This document shows, piece by piece, positions 17,493 through 25,683 of a stretch of 41,933 nt of DNA (the first letter of the stretch is position 1; the number at the start of each line of letters is the position of its first letter). A program made the position numbers and the translations under genes. Under the pieces are notes generated by a model. It made no database searches, was not told the DNA's origin, and saw only the letters and a list, made by a program, of their open reading frames with translations. This stretch comes from Rhodospirillaceae bacterium. GTDB lineage: Bacteria > Pseudomonadota > Alphaproteobacteria > GCA-2731375. The stretch lies in assembly GCA_018701215.1 (NCBI GenBank), contig JABIWH010000010.1, positions 1 to 41,933 on the forward strand, in the 5' to 3' direction.

Positions 17493-17609
17493 TCATTGCT
17501 GAAATATCAGGCTCAGGCCCTGCATGGCCATGACCGCGGTGTCGAGCAAAAGGAAGCCCGCCAGGCAAACCACCAGCGCGGCAACGAAGGGCAGAAGATA
17601 GCCTTTCAT
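17493..17609 (-). CDS. CydX-like 38-residue membrane peptide
   Basis: ATG 17609 to TGA 17493, preceded by AGAGGAG about nine bases upstream. The product begins MKGYLLPFVAALVV and has one hydrophobic helix of about 19 residues followed by a short tail ending in QQ. It is the first gene of module 1, 22 bp before the CydA-like gene. True bd oxidases need a roughly 30-40 residue single-helix subunit (CydX/CbdX); size, topology and place fit that role here, though no sequence identity is claimed. Too short for ordinary gene finders. Confidence 0.7.
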   Translation of the reverse strand: MKGYLLPFVAALVVCLAGFLLLDTAVMAMQGLSLIFQQ

Positions 17610-17703
17610 TTTCTTGGTACTCCTCTATTCAGCAATCTCGCTTCGGCCGGGTTTTTTCGGTCAAACTTCAAGCGCCCTTCCAAATCGGGGAAAGCGGAAA
17701 ATC

Positions 17704-17717
17704 TTGATCCGTATCAT
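17704..17717. promoter_or_regulatory. FNR/FixK-like box, 9 of 10 positions
   Basis: TTGATCCGTATCAT matches TTGAT-N4-ATCAA except at the last base. It lies between module 1 (start 17609, about 100 bp away on the minus strand) and the plus-strand 33-residue ORF (start 17753, 36 bp away), so it could serve either direction. The surrounding 318-bp gap holds only this box and the two small peptide genes. Confidence 0.5.
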
Positions 17718-17752
17718 TGATCCCGGTGCCCGGCCTCGGTTAGGTTGCGGAC

Positions 17753-17854
17753 ATGTCACATCCCAGAAAACGCATCGCAGACGTCGTGATCTTTATCGGA
17801 ATGGCCGTGAACGTCGTGGTCATTGCCTTGATCCTCTATTTTTACGTCTTCTAG
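17753..17854 (+). CDS. 33-residue single-helix membrane peptide on opposite strand
   Basis: ATG 17753 to TAG 17852-17854. The product begins with a basic segment (MSHPRKRIAD) followed by one hydrophobic helix that ends YFYVF, a positive-inside arrangement typical of small respiratory subunits. No strong ribosome site is visible, and it is the only plus-strand gene in this 28-kb minus-strand block. An FNR-like box lies 36 bp upstream. The coding call rests on topology and position only and could be chance. Confidence 0.45.
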   Translation: MSHPRKRIADVVIFIGMAVNVVVIALILYFYVF

Positions 17855-17927
17855 ACTTGCACGACTTTCTGCCGCAGCCCTCTGCGTCTTTTGGTCGCAG
17901 CCCTGGCGCCGGTTTAAGAGAGCCGAT

Positions 17928-18296
17928 TTAACCCTGCTTGCCTTTGCATTGGCACAGCACGCGTATGTGCTTGACCAAGCCATCGACCTGTTCCGCCGTC
18001 AGGGTCTTGCTCCACGGCGGCATCATGGGTGACTTGGATGCAGATGGGCCACCATCCATGATCACATTCTTCATGTCCGCATCAGAGAGCTTGTCCATCT
18101 CCTTGGCGGCCGTGAAGTTGCGCGGGCTGACGGGGAAATCCTTGGTCACGTTGGGACCGTCACCCTTGCCCGTCAGACCGTGGCACTGGGCGCAATAAAA
18201 TTTATAGACTTTCTCCGTCTCCGAAGCGTTGGCAGGCGCCATCGCGAATAGGGAGGTGAGCGCGAGCGAGGCGGCAATTATCATTAGTTTTTTCAT
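17928..18296 (-). CDS. Periplasmic monoheme cytochrome c
   Basis: 122 residues with a signal peptide (cleavage near APANA-SE) and one CAQCH site (35-39) followed by GLTGKGDGP, a class I cytochrome c fold; Met residues in the SPMMPPW segment offer the sixth ligand. A Cys-Gln-Cys near the C-terminus is unusual and may form a disulfide. Small and soluble, it could shuttle electrons between the membrane modules and periplasmic enzymes. It lies 14 bp after the diheme protein gene, at the end of the upstream operon. Confidence 0.85.
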   Translation of the reverse strand: MKKLMIIAASLALTSLFAMAPANASETEKVYKFYCAQCHGLTGKGDGPNVTKDFPVSPRNFTAAKEMDKLSDADMKNVIMDGGPSASKSPMMPPWSKTLTAEQVDGLVKHIRVLCQCKGKQG

Positions 18297-18310
18297 GGTT
18301 CGGTCCTCCC

Positions 18311-18997
18311 TTACTTCTTTTTCTTAGGCTTGAAACTGGCGACATGGCGAGAAATATTCAGCATGTCCTTATCGCTCAACAGGCCCGCGAAAACCGGCAT
18401 CATTTTGACCGGCTTGAACGCTTCCGGCTGCATCATATAGGCCAGGATCCAATCGGGATTGAGGCGCACGCCGGCCTCAACCAGGGACGGTCCGCTGCGT
18501 CCACCACTTAGCTTATTCTTACGCCCGGCGTATTGATGACAACCGCTGCAGGGCATTTTTTTGGTAAAAATCTGCCGTCCCTTGGGGTTTTTCTTTGGCT
18601 TCACTTTACCGGCAGCAACGTCCTTGGAGGTCAAACCCATCAGGAAATCCGTGACCGCGGCCACATCGCCACCCGACAGCTTCGGATGGTCGCCGGGGTT
18701 ATCTTCCGTCATGGAGTTATATTTCAGCGGCCTGATCGGCTTCGGATCCGCCAGCCATTTACCCAGCCAGTCTTTTTGAAATTTGGAGCCGGCATAAAAC
18801 AGCTCCGGCCCTTTCTTGGCCAGCTGGTCGTCAATGGTTTTTTCCTTGGCCGGGCCGTCGGTGTAATGGCAACCGCCACAGCCCTTCGCCTCGAACACGT
18901 CCTTGCCCGTGGCCGCGTTGGCAGAGCCGCCCGAACCAACCGCCGTAGCGGCCAGCAATAAGGTCGCGGCATATATTGCTTTGCGTAAATGCTTCAC
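18311..18997 (-). CDS. Periplasmic diheme cytochrome c
   Basis: 228 residues with a signal peptide (cleavage near ANA-AT) and two c-haem sites, CGGCH (40-44) and CSGCH (150-154), each followed by a domain with Met-containing loops (YNSMTED; MMQPEAFKPVKMMPVF). The protein is strongly basic, ending in a run of Lys, which suits docking to acidic partner proteins such as the membrane cytochromes with acidic linkers. It sits between the two respiratory modules, 34 bp after the module 2 EB_dh protein. No specific named family recognised. Confidence 0.83.
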   Translation of the reverse strand: MKHLRKAIYAATLLLAATAVGSGGSANAATGKDVFEAKGCGGCHYTDGPAKEKTIDDQLAKKGPELFYAGSKFQKDWLGKWLADPKPIRPLKYNSMTEDNPGDHPKLSGGDVAAVTDFLMGLTSKDVAAGKVKPKKNPKGRQIFTKKMPCSGCHQYAGRKNKLSGGRSGPSLVEAGVRLNPDWILAYMMQPEAFKPVKMMPVFAGLLSDKDMLNISRHVASFKPKKKK

Positions 18998-19031
18998 GAT
19001 GATGTCTCCTCAAATTCGCCGTCGGCGGCGC

Positions 19032-20690
19032 TTAGGCACCCTGCTCCGCCGGCTCTTCTTCTTTTTCTGCTTTCCGCATCAACCACACTCCCAGTGCTGC
19101 CGCAACCAGGAAGGCCAAGACGGCATAGACGTAGACGCTCATGGGCGTCGGCGCCTCCAAGAACACATAGTGCCAGGAACTCAAACTCATGATCAAGCCG
19201 TGCTCGCCGTTGGAACCATCCCAGGCGTTGACGGACATCGGGATAAAGATGCCGCGTTCGAACTGCACGTCGTTCTTGTCGCCGGTCTTCAATGGCCGTT
19301 TCATCACCACGGACCAGCGGCCCTGATCCCAGGTTGCCTTGCCCATGATCTGCTGGCCGTCTTCCGCCTGCGGCCTGATGGCTTGTTTCCAGCCGCGCGC
19401 ATTGCCTTCTTCCGTGCCCTGCTTGCCGGCGGCATGCAGGTCCGCCTTCCAGACCCACATATGCACCTGATCGGACGAGCTGCCGCGATAGAAATGCGGT
19501 TTCTTGGTGCCTTGGGGCGCCTTCACCGGAAACTGCAACGCAATCGCGTCACGGAATGTCTCCAGAGCACGAGGGATCATGTCGTTGGCTTCGACATAGG
19601 AATTGAAGGTGCCGACCTTGGATAGTTCAGCGCTATCGAATTCCTGCTCGGCATCGTGCTTCACGTCCATGAAGGGATCATCCCAGATGATGCGAAAGGC
19701 GATGTCTTTGTCATTAAACAACGCTTGTATCGTCACCATCTCAACACTTGGGTTTTGCCAGCGCGGCGCGGCGACGACCTGTCCGGCCAGGCGCATGTCC
19801 ATGGGCGCGGCCCCGTCCCAGGCCCCGTCGGCGGGATCATCGGGCAGCTCGCCTTGGACCGGCAGGGCGCGCAAGGTCTGATGGCCAGTCAGTTGATGCT
19901 GCAACGATTTGATATAGTTGGCCAGATTCCAGCGGTCGTCCTCGTTCAGGGATTTGACGAAAGACGGCATCGGCGTCCCCATGATGCCGGAGGTAAAGCG
20001 CATGTAGATATCCTTGACCTCACCGCCCGCCTTGATCTTCCAGGGATGGGTGACGTTGCGGATACGGATGGGGAAGCCCCAGTCATCCTTACGGAATTCC
20101 TTGTTGCCATCGCCCCGGCCCAGCTTACCGTGGCAGCTCCAACACTTGGCTTTTTCGAACACCACCTTGCCCTTGGCCACAAGCTCGGGGCTATAGGGGG
20201 GTTGGTTGGCGGGCAGCGGAATGACCTTGCCGGTCTTGACCGGGTCCAGCTCCGGATCACCGAATTCCTGGGCAAAGGTCTTGATATAGGCGATCACCGC
20301 CCAACGCTCGTCCTCGCTCAGACCGTTCTTGAACAGATCGCTGTCAAAGGACTGCATGGCGGTGCCATGCAAACCCCGGCTGACGGTACGGAACAAATCT
20401 TCGTTGGTGGGCAGCTCGCCGCTTTGCGTGGTGCGGAACTTGAAGGTGCCCAGGGTAAAGTCGCGCGGACGGGGATCGAGATACTTGGCGGCCGGGCCCT
20501 CGCCATCGCCCAACAGACCATGGCAGAAACTACAGCGTTGGAAATAGATTCCCTTGCCCTGTTCCAGCAAGGCATCGGTCGCCTCGGGCATGGGCTTTGA
20601 GGGTGTGAAAGCGGCCTGGGCCGGCATAGCCATGCAGACGAGCGCGAGAGCGGCGATCGCGGCAGCTTGAGATTTAAGGATGCTCCGCAT
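19032..20690 (-). CDS. Membrane-anchored diheme cytochrome c with EB_dh haem-binding domain (module 2)
   Basis: 552 residues from ATG 20690; the frame extends to 20807 but that part overlaps the upstream gene, and a signal peptide (cleavage near AQA-AF) starts exactly here. Two c-haem sites, CSFCH (53-57) and CWSCH (183-187), are followed by an ethylbenzene-dehydrogenase-gamma-like domain and a C-terminal membrane helix with a basic, Glu-rich tail. Same organisation as the module 1 protein, and again the start overlaps the preceding stop as TAATG. At the place of the module 1 FLMG segment this copy reads FYRG, so the candidate haem-b Met is replaced by Arg and haem b may be bound differently or not at all. 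Confidence 0.85.
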   Translation of the reverse strand: MRSILKSQAAAIAALALVCMAMPAQAAFTPSKPMPEATDALLEQGKGIYFQRCSFCHGLLGDGEGPAAKYLDPRPRDFTLGTFKFRTTQSGELPTNEDLFRTVSRGLHGTAMQSFDSDLFKNGLSEDERWAVIAYIKTFAQEFGDPELDPVKTGKVIPLPANQPPYSPELVAKGKVVFEKAKCWSCHGKLGRGDGNKEFRKDDWGFPIRIRNVTHPWKIKAGGEVKDIYMRFTSGIMGTPMPSFVKSLNEDDRWNLANYIKSLQHQLTGHQTLRALPVQGELPDDPADGAWDGAAPMDMRLAGQVVAAPRWQNPSVEMVTIQALFNDKDIAFRIIWDDPFMDVKHDAEQEFDSAELSKVGTFNSYVEANDMIPRALETFRDAIALQFPVKAPQGTKKPHFYRGSSSDQVHMWVWKADLHAAGKQGTEEGNARGWKQAIRPQAEDGQQIMGKATWDQGRWSVVMKRPLKTGDKNDVQFERGIFIPMSVNAWDGSNGEHGLIMSLSSWHYVFLEAPTPMSVYVYAVLAFLVAAALGVWLMRKAEKEEEPAEQGA

Positions 20691-21655
20691 TAGTGGCTCT
20701 CCGGTATGCGCGGGGTCTTCTGGGCCAGATTGTATTCGGCAAGGATGATCCGCCAGCGTTGTTCCTCGGTCAGGCTGAGTTTCCATTCCGGCATGGCCGA
20801 GTCCCAAGGCGTCGCTTCCGTCGGCAGGCCGGGGCCACCGTTGGTGACCCGCCAGAAGGTGTAGCCCTCGACAATCGTTTCGATAGTACCGTTGTCGGTA
20901 AAATCGATGGGGCGAAGCTTGAAGCCGTCCGCCATGGGTCCATCACCGGCGACGCTGTCGCCGTGACAGGCCCGGCAGTTCATGGCGTAGAGCGCGCGGC
21001 CCTCGTACAGGGTTTTCTCCAACAGCGCGGCCTTCGCCGTCGCCTTATCCACGTTGCCGTCTTGCACCTGGGCCAGCAGCTTTTTCATGGGGCCGTCGGG
21101 AAAGAATTCCAAGACGTGATCGGGTTCGCTCTCATCGGCCCAATGATCGATATCGTCCTGCACCTGCGGGATGAAGACGACTTCATTGGCCTTGGCCTGC
21201 TCAATGAAGGCATCCACCTCGGCCTCGGTCGGATCCGAGAATGGATTCTTCTTGGCCTCGAAGCTCTTGGGAAAGTTCGACGAAGGATGCTGGATACGCA
21301 GGGCTGAAGGCACTTCCACCTTGGGCACAACGATTTCATAGACCTGCCAGCCAATCACCGCCGGGATCGCCGTCAGCACCACCGCACGAAAGATCTTGGT
21401 ATACCCGCCGCGCAGGAACTTCTTCACCGGGCGGAGGAAATCCGTCAGACCTTCTTCCGAAAAGGTCACATACAGAAACAGCGCAACGATCGTTAGCACC
21501 ATGTAGAAGAACATCAAGGTGCCCGGCACCGGCAATGGGAAGGGCAGCGAGGTTATTTCCCGCGACATGGCCGGAATGCCCCATTTCACCAGGGCGTAAA
21601 TGAACAACAGGGTCAGCAAGACCGATAGGAAGCTGCCAATTCTGATTTTCTTCAT
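20690..21655 (-). CDS. Membrane-bound monoheme cytochrome c (module 2)
   Basis: 321 residues with three predicted membrane helices (about 8-28, 44-64, 89-108) and a periplasmic domain carrying CRACH (227-231) with GDGPMADGF downstream. Compared with its module 1 paralogue it has about 60 extra, mostly acidic residues (about 143-215) before the haem. Shared segments include LRIQHP and the FWRVTNGGPGLP stretch. It is probably the electron-transfer partner of the 716-residue CydA-like protein. Confidence 0.82.
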   Translation of the reverse strand: MKKIRIGSFLSVLLTLLFIYALVKWGIPAMSREITSLPFPLPVPGTLMFFYMVLTIVALFLYVTFSEEGLTDFLRPVKKFLRGGYTKIFRAVVLTAIPAVIGWQVYEIVVPKVEVPSALRIQHPSSNFPKSFEAKKNPFSDPTEAEVDAFIEQAKANEVVFIPQVQDDIDHWADESEPDHVLEFFPDGPMKKLLAQVQDGNVDKATAKAALLEKTLYEGRALYAMNCRACHGDSVAGDGPMADGFKLRPIDFTDNGTIETIVEGYTFWRVTNGGPGLPTEATPWDSAMPEWKLSLTEEQRWRIILAEYNLAQKTPRIPESH

Positions 21656-21706
21656 GACCGCCCGCCCATCACTGATATTTCACGGATATGCATCATCGGA
21701 CCCCGC

Positions 21707-22690
21707 CTATTCCGCCGCCTTGGGCTTTTGCAACATCAGGAAAGACAGAATGTCCTGGTAATCCTTGACCGTCATGGCCTCGGACAGATCGTCCGGCATG
21801 ACGCTCTTGGTATCGTCCATCTTGATTTCCTTGATATCCCCCTTGGCAAGGGTGACCACATCGCCGGTGGCCTTGGTGATATCAATCTCGCCGCCTTCGT
21901 CGCGAGTCTTCAGACCGATGGTTTGGCGGCCGTCCTTATTGATGGCGATATAGGTCTCGAAACCCTTGGTCAGAGACTTCGCCGGCTGCAGAATGGCTTC
22001 GGCGATAAATTTCAAACCCTTGGCACTGATGCCATCAAGCACCGGGCCGACTTCGCCGCCCTCTTCGCTCAACATATGGCATTCCGAACAATTATCCTCG
22101 TAAACGATGGCGCCGGCACTTGGATCGCCGCCACCAGCCTCGGCCGCCGCCGCGATCTTGGAATAAAACGCCTGGGTCTGCTCGCTGGGCGCGGTATCGA
22201 TGGCCGCCATGTCCAGCTCGCCGCCCAGGGACATCAGATAGGCGACCACCGCCTTGATCTCTTTCAGGCTCAGCGAGATCGGCGGTGCATAGACCACGGC
22301 CATCTCGTTCTTATAGCCATTGACCACATAGGCGCCGGGGGAGGCCAGGCTCTCCACCATGTAATCGACGGCGGTGAATTCGGTGCCTTCCTTCTCGGAG
22401 CGTTCCTTGGCCCGCTCAACAGCGCGCGCGCCCATGGGCAGGGGGAATTTCTCGCCGAATTGGCCATGGTTCGGGCCGCGCACCGCACTGCCCTGACCGC
22501 CGACGCTGTGGCAGGTGAAGCATCGGCCCCTGCCCCAATAAATGGCTTCGCCGCCCTCGGGGCTGACATCGACGGCGGCGGAGGTCTTGCGCTCCCCCCC
22601 GGTCAATTCGGTAATGGAATAGCCAATCCAGAGATAGATGCCCAGGACGATCAGCAGGAACGGTAGAACCCTTGTAATGGTCACGTTCAT
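21707..22690 (-). CDS. Membrane-anchored diheme cytochrome c (module 2)
   Basis: 327 residues from ATG 22690; the longer frame to 22747 overlaps the upstream gene. One N-terminal membrane helix, then CFTCH (57-61) and CSECH (201-205). The second domain has the KGFETY...DGRQTIGL...MPDDL pattern of the Pirellula/Verrucomicrobium-type haem-binding domain, in which a small beta insertion precedes the Met ligand; the module 1 paralogue lacks that insertion. Four bases separate it from the bd-like gene, the same spacing as in module 1. Confidence 0.83.
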   Translation of the reverse strand: MNVTITRVLPFLLIVLGIYLWIGYSITELTGGERKTSAAVDVSPEGGEAIYWGRGRCFTCHSVGGQGSAVRGPNHGQFGEKFPLPMGARAVERAKERSEKEGTEFTAVDYMVESLASPGAYVVNGYKNEMAVVYAPPISLSLKEIKAVVAYLMSLGGELDMAAIDTAPSEQTQAFYSKIAAAAEAGGGDPSAGAIVYEDNCSECHMLSEEGGEVGPVLDGISAKGLKFIAEAILQPAKSLTKGFETYIAINKDGRQTIGLKTRDEGGEIDITKATGDVVTLAKGDIKEIKMDDTKSVMPDDLSEAMTVKDYQDILSFLMLQKPKAAE

Positions 22691-22694
22691 GGCA

Positions 22695-24845
22695 TCAATC
22701 CTCCGACTTCTTGGAGGCGATACCGCCCAACCAGAACATAAAGGCACAGCCGATCATAAACAGCAGCACGGCGCCGCCGACCTGCTGGGTCATGACGAAG
22801 TTACTAGGCGTATAGGCCCATTCGGAAGTATCGCGCATGACGCCGAAGATATGCCAGTCACCGCGCAGGCCGGAGCGGATGAAACCCATCAGGCCCATGT
22901 TCATGGTGATCACGAAGGTCAGCAGCAACAGCGCGTATTGCGACCGCACGGTCATCTTGCCCCATTTCAACTCGCCCAGGGACTTGGCCCGTTTGAACAA
23001 GAAGGCGTCGATGACCGAGACCAGGATCAGGCAACTAATCAGCTGCATGAACTGGGCCACGGCGACATTACGCAGCACCGGCGAGGCTTTCTCCATCACC
23101 ACGAAGCCCCAGACGCCCAGGAAGATGGTGACGTTGAAGGCGGTTACGGCCAGATAGATCACTTGCCCGATCTTGCCCTTGTCCATCAACGCCAGGATGA
23201 TGGCGACGACACCGGCGGCGCATTCGAAGACCAGCAGATAGCCGATCATGCGGATGTATTCGGCCCGATCGGCGGGCAAATCCAGTTCGGCGGGGTCCAT
23301 GCCCAACATGGTCACGGCGTACTGGGCCACCAGGGCGATGGCGGCGCCACCGATGACGATGATGGCGATTTTCGCCCCCTTGCCCTGATCGCGGATAGAG
23401 ACCGCGTCCAGCATATTGCCCCGCCGATACAGCAGGAAGCTGAAGAAGGTCGCAAGGATGATCAGATTGACCACCGCGTTCTTGGCCGGCATCAGGCCGA
23501 GGAATTTAAGTACCGGATGATACTGGCTGCCAGCCATCTGGCCCACCTCCAGCGAGGTCAGCGGCAGGTTATGCGGCGTCAGCCAGATCGCGAACGAGAC
23601 GATCAACGCAAACAGTATGTATTTGATGAACTTGTAATAACGCTCGGCACCGGGGATGCGGGTCATGCCGCTCCACAGATAATAGTTGGAAATCACGAAC
23701 AGCGAACCCACCAACATGGCCTGGATGATAAAGGTCCAGGAGAAATCGCCGCCCATCATGTTGTTGCCCATGACGGCGGACGTGGAATAGACCTCACGGC
23801 CCAGATAATAGCCGGCGAAGGGCAGAGGGATCAGCGCCGCGATGGCGACGAAGTTGGAGATATAGCCCATCCAGTCGTAATGCGCCTTGTCCTCGGCCGT
23901 CTTGGCGCCGATGAATTTCACCGCCGCATAGGCTCCCGCCACCAGACCGCCAAAGGCCAGATTGCCCAACATACGGTGGATGGCGATGGGCGTGGCCAGG
24001 ATATTCTCAAAAGCATTCCAGACCGTGCCGACAAAGGCGCCGTCACCATCCACGCCGGTCGGGCTCATCATGAAACCGGCCCAGGAGTTGGCCAGCTGCA
24101 TGATCGCGGTGCCGAAGATATTCAGCAGGATGCCAATAAATATATGCGTCGTTTTGCGGTCGCGGATAATCCAGAAGCCAACGGCCAGGGGCAGGATATA
24201 CAGAAGGAACATGAACCAGCGCGTATCGACCCGCATGTCCGGACCGATGAAGCCCATTATGAACGCCAGGCCGCAGGCAGCGATAATCAGGCTAAGGCCC
24301 TTGAAAACCAATTGTGCGGGCTTGGAAAAAAGGCCGCCGCCCTTCAGCCAGTGCCAGCCGTAATAGTACATATACAGCGCGAAGGTCTCGCCGAAGAACA
24401 GCAATGCGTAAAGGAACATCACGTCCTTGAAGATACCCGCCATGTACCCCATGAAGGTTGGATACAAGGTGAAAAGGGCAAATGCCAGCAGACCGCCCAA
24501 GGCGGCGGTCGTCGCATAAGCGACACTCAGCAACGAGGTGAACTCATAGGCCAGATTGTCGAATTTCGGGTCCTTATTGCTGTTCCCGACAACCTCGATA
24601 ATCACCGCGAACAGCGGCACGCCCAGTACGAAAGCGCCAAAGAACAGATGCATCTGGGCCAGGAACCAGACCAAGCGCCGGGAATCTATGCCCATGAATT
24701 GGCGATAGACATTTTCCTCCAAGGCGAATGCCGGGGTCGCGGCGACGGTCAGGCCAAGCACCAGCAAAGCCGTGATGCCCAGCTTTCCGAACCGGGCGCC
24801 CGCCAACCCGGAACCGAAAATACCGTTCCATAGTTTCTCTGCCAT
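22695..24845 (-). CDS. CydA-like membrane protein with extra helices (module 2)
   Basis: 716 residues from ATG 24845, preceded by GGGAAG; a GTG seven codons upstream is weaker. A signal-like N-terminus (near TPAFA-LE) is followed by about 16 membrane helices. His66 (AQMHLFF), Glu153 (LLFFGETF), LANSW and His290 (IAIHRM) match CydA positions His19, Glu107 and His186; the C-terminal segment reads GLRGDWH instead of GRQPW. Relative to the module 1 paralogue it has two insertions, about 57 residues after GWHWLKGG and about 65 in the C-terminal third, each sufficient for two more helices. No Q-loop and no CydB partner. It shares YYYGWHWL and LPLPFAGYYL segments with module 1, so the two genes are paralogues. 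Confidence 0.78.
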   Translation of the reverse strand: MAEKLWNGIFGSGLAGARFGKLGITALLVLGLTVAATPAFALEENVYRQFMGIDSRRLVWFLAQMHLFFGAFVLGVPLFAVIIEVVGNSNKDPKFDNLAYEFTSLLSVAYATTAALGGLLAFALFTLYPTFMGYMAGIFKDVMFLYALLFFGETFALYMYYYGWHWLKGGGLFSKPAQLVFKGLSLIIAACGLAFIMGFIGPDMRVDTRWFMFLLYILPLAVGFWIIRDRKTTHIFIGILLNIFGTAIMQLANSWAGFMMSPTGVDGDGAFVGTVWNAFENILATPIAIHRMLGNLAFGGLVAGAYAAVKFIGAKTAEDKAHYDWMGYISNFVAIAALIPLPFAGYYLGREVYSTSAVMGNNMMGGDFSWTFIIQAMLVGSLFVISNYYLWSGMTRIPGAERYYKFIKYILFALIVSFAIWLTPHNLPLTSLEVGQMAGSQYHPVLKFLGLMPAKNAVVNLIILATFFSFLLYRRGNMLDAVSIRDQGKGAKIAIIVIGGAAIALVAQYAVTMLGMDPAELDLPADRAEYIRMIGYLLVFECAAGVVAIILALMDKGKIGQVIYLAVTAFNVTIFLGVWGFVVMEKASPVLRNVAVAQFMQLISCLILVSVIDAFLFKRAKSLGELKWGKMTVRSQYALLLLTFVITMNMGLMGFIRSGLRGDWHIFGVMRDTSEWAYTPSNFVMTQQVGGAVLLFMIGCAFMFWLGGIASKKSED

Positions 24846-24897
24846 CGTCCGCTTCCCAGTATTCACTGCAATGTTTTCAGCGCGTTAAGTAAGGCGT

Positions 24898-25683
24898 CTA
24901 CTTGGCCTCGGAGAACGCGAAGTCGGACTCGACCTTGCCTTTCGCGGCCACGGTGATCTTGGCCTTCTTGACGCCATAGCGGGGATGCCAAGCCTTCAGG
25001 GTGTACTTGCCCGGAGGAATGTTATCGATGGAATACGAGCCATCCTCGCCCACCACGACGGCATATGGGTGGGTCGGCGCCATGATGAAGCCGAACATGA
25101 AGTTATGAGCTTCGCAGTTAATACCGATGTAGGAAGACCGCCGCGGCTTGATCTTGTCCTTGATGTCGCCCGGGTCGGGCTGGCCAAAGTTGAACAGGGT
25201 TTTCTTGACGACGCGGCCCTTCTCGACACCAATCAACTCGCGCGCATTGATGTTATGCAGCACACCGGCATCGCTGTTGCGAATAATAATCGGGCCGGGC
25301 CGGACCACCTGGGCCCAGGGCTTGAAGGCGCAGCCCTTTTGATTGACCAGATATTCGCCCATTTCAGGTTTGGCCCATTTCTTGCCTTGTTTGATCTTGG
25401 AGAGGAAGACAAAGGCGCCGCGCAGGGCGCCGTCCTTGACATCAACCCAGGTGACCGAGCGTTCGCCCTTGCCGCAAACCTCCGGGTTCTTGGTGATCAG
25501 AATGTTTTCGACGGCGTCTACGGGCAGCGCACCCTCGAAACTGACCTTGCCCGAGACGCTGCCGCCATCGGTGACCGATACTTCCTTATACTTGCCCCGT
25601 TTCGCCGCTTCCGCCGGCATCGCCAACGCCACCGCGGCGGCCACACCAAATGTAAGACCGGCTAATAGTTTGTTGGATTTCAT
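24898..25683 (-). CDS. Periplasmic cupredoxin-like protein with carboxypeptidase-regulatory-like tail
   Basis: 261 residues with a signal peptide (cleavage near AEA-AK). Residues that could form a blue-copper site are His143 (VLHNINA) and the C-x2-H-x2-M cluster C190, H193, M196, as in methylamine-utilisation-type plastocyanin-like proteins. The C-terminal part (about 210-261; DGSYSIDNIPPGKYTLKAWHP) is a carboxypeptidase-regulatory-like beta domain. Start ATG 25683 overlaps the HEAT-protein stop by four bases (ATGA). It precedes the module 2 oxidase-like gene by 52 bp. It could be an electron carrier or copper donor for the neighbouring complex; two extra Cys (70, 118) may form a disulfide. 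Confidence 0.75.
   Translation of the reverse strand: MKSNKLLAGLTFGVAAAVALAMPAEAAKRGKYKEVSVTDGGSVSGKVSFEGALPVDAVENILITKNPEVCGKGERSVTWVDVKDGALRGAFVFLSKIKQGKKWAKPEMGEYLVNQKGCAFKPWAQVVRPGPIIIRNSDAGVLHNINARELIGVEKGRVVKKTLFNFGQPDPGDIKDKIKPRRSSYIGINCEAHNFMFGFIMAPTHPYAVVVGEDGSYSIDNIPPGKYTLKAWHPRYGVKKAKITVAAKGKVESDFAFSEAK

Noticed and set aside
22638..24833. Long plus-strand frame opposite the module 2 CydA-like gene
   Set aside because: His/Asp/Gln-rich translation typical of antisense to membrane-helix codons.
12479..24845. Canonical cytochrome bd quinol oxidase
   Set aside because: No CydB, no Q-loop or GRQPW motif, and tight linkage to c cytochromes instead.
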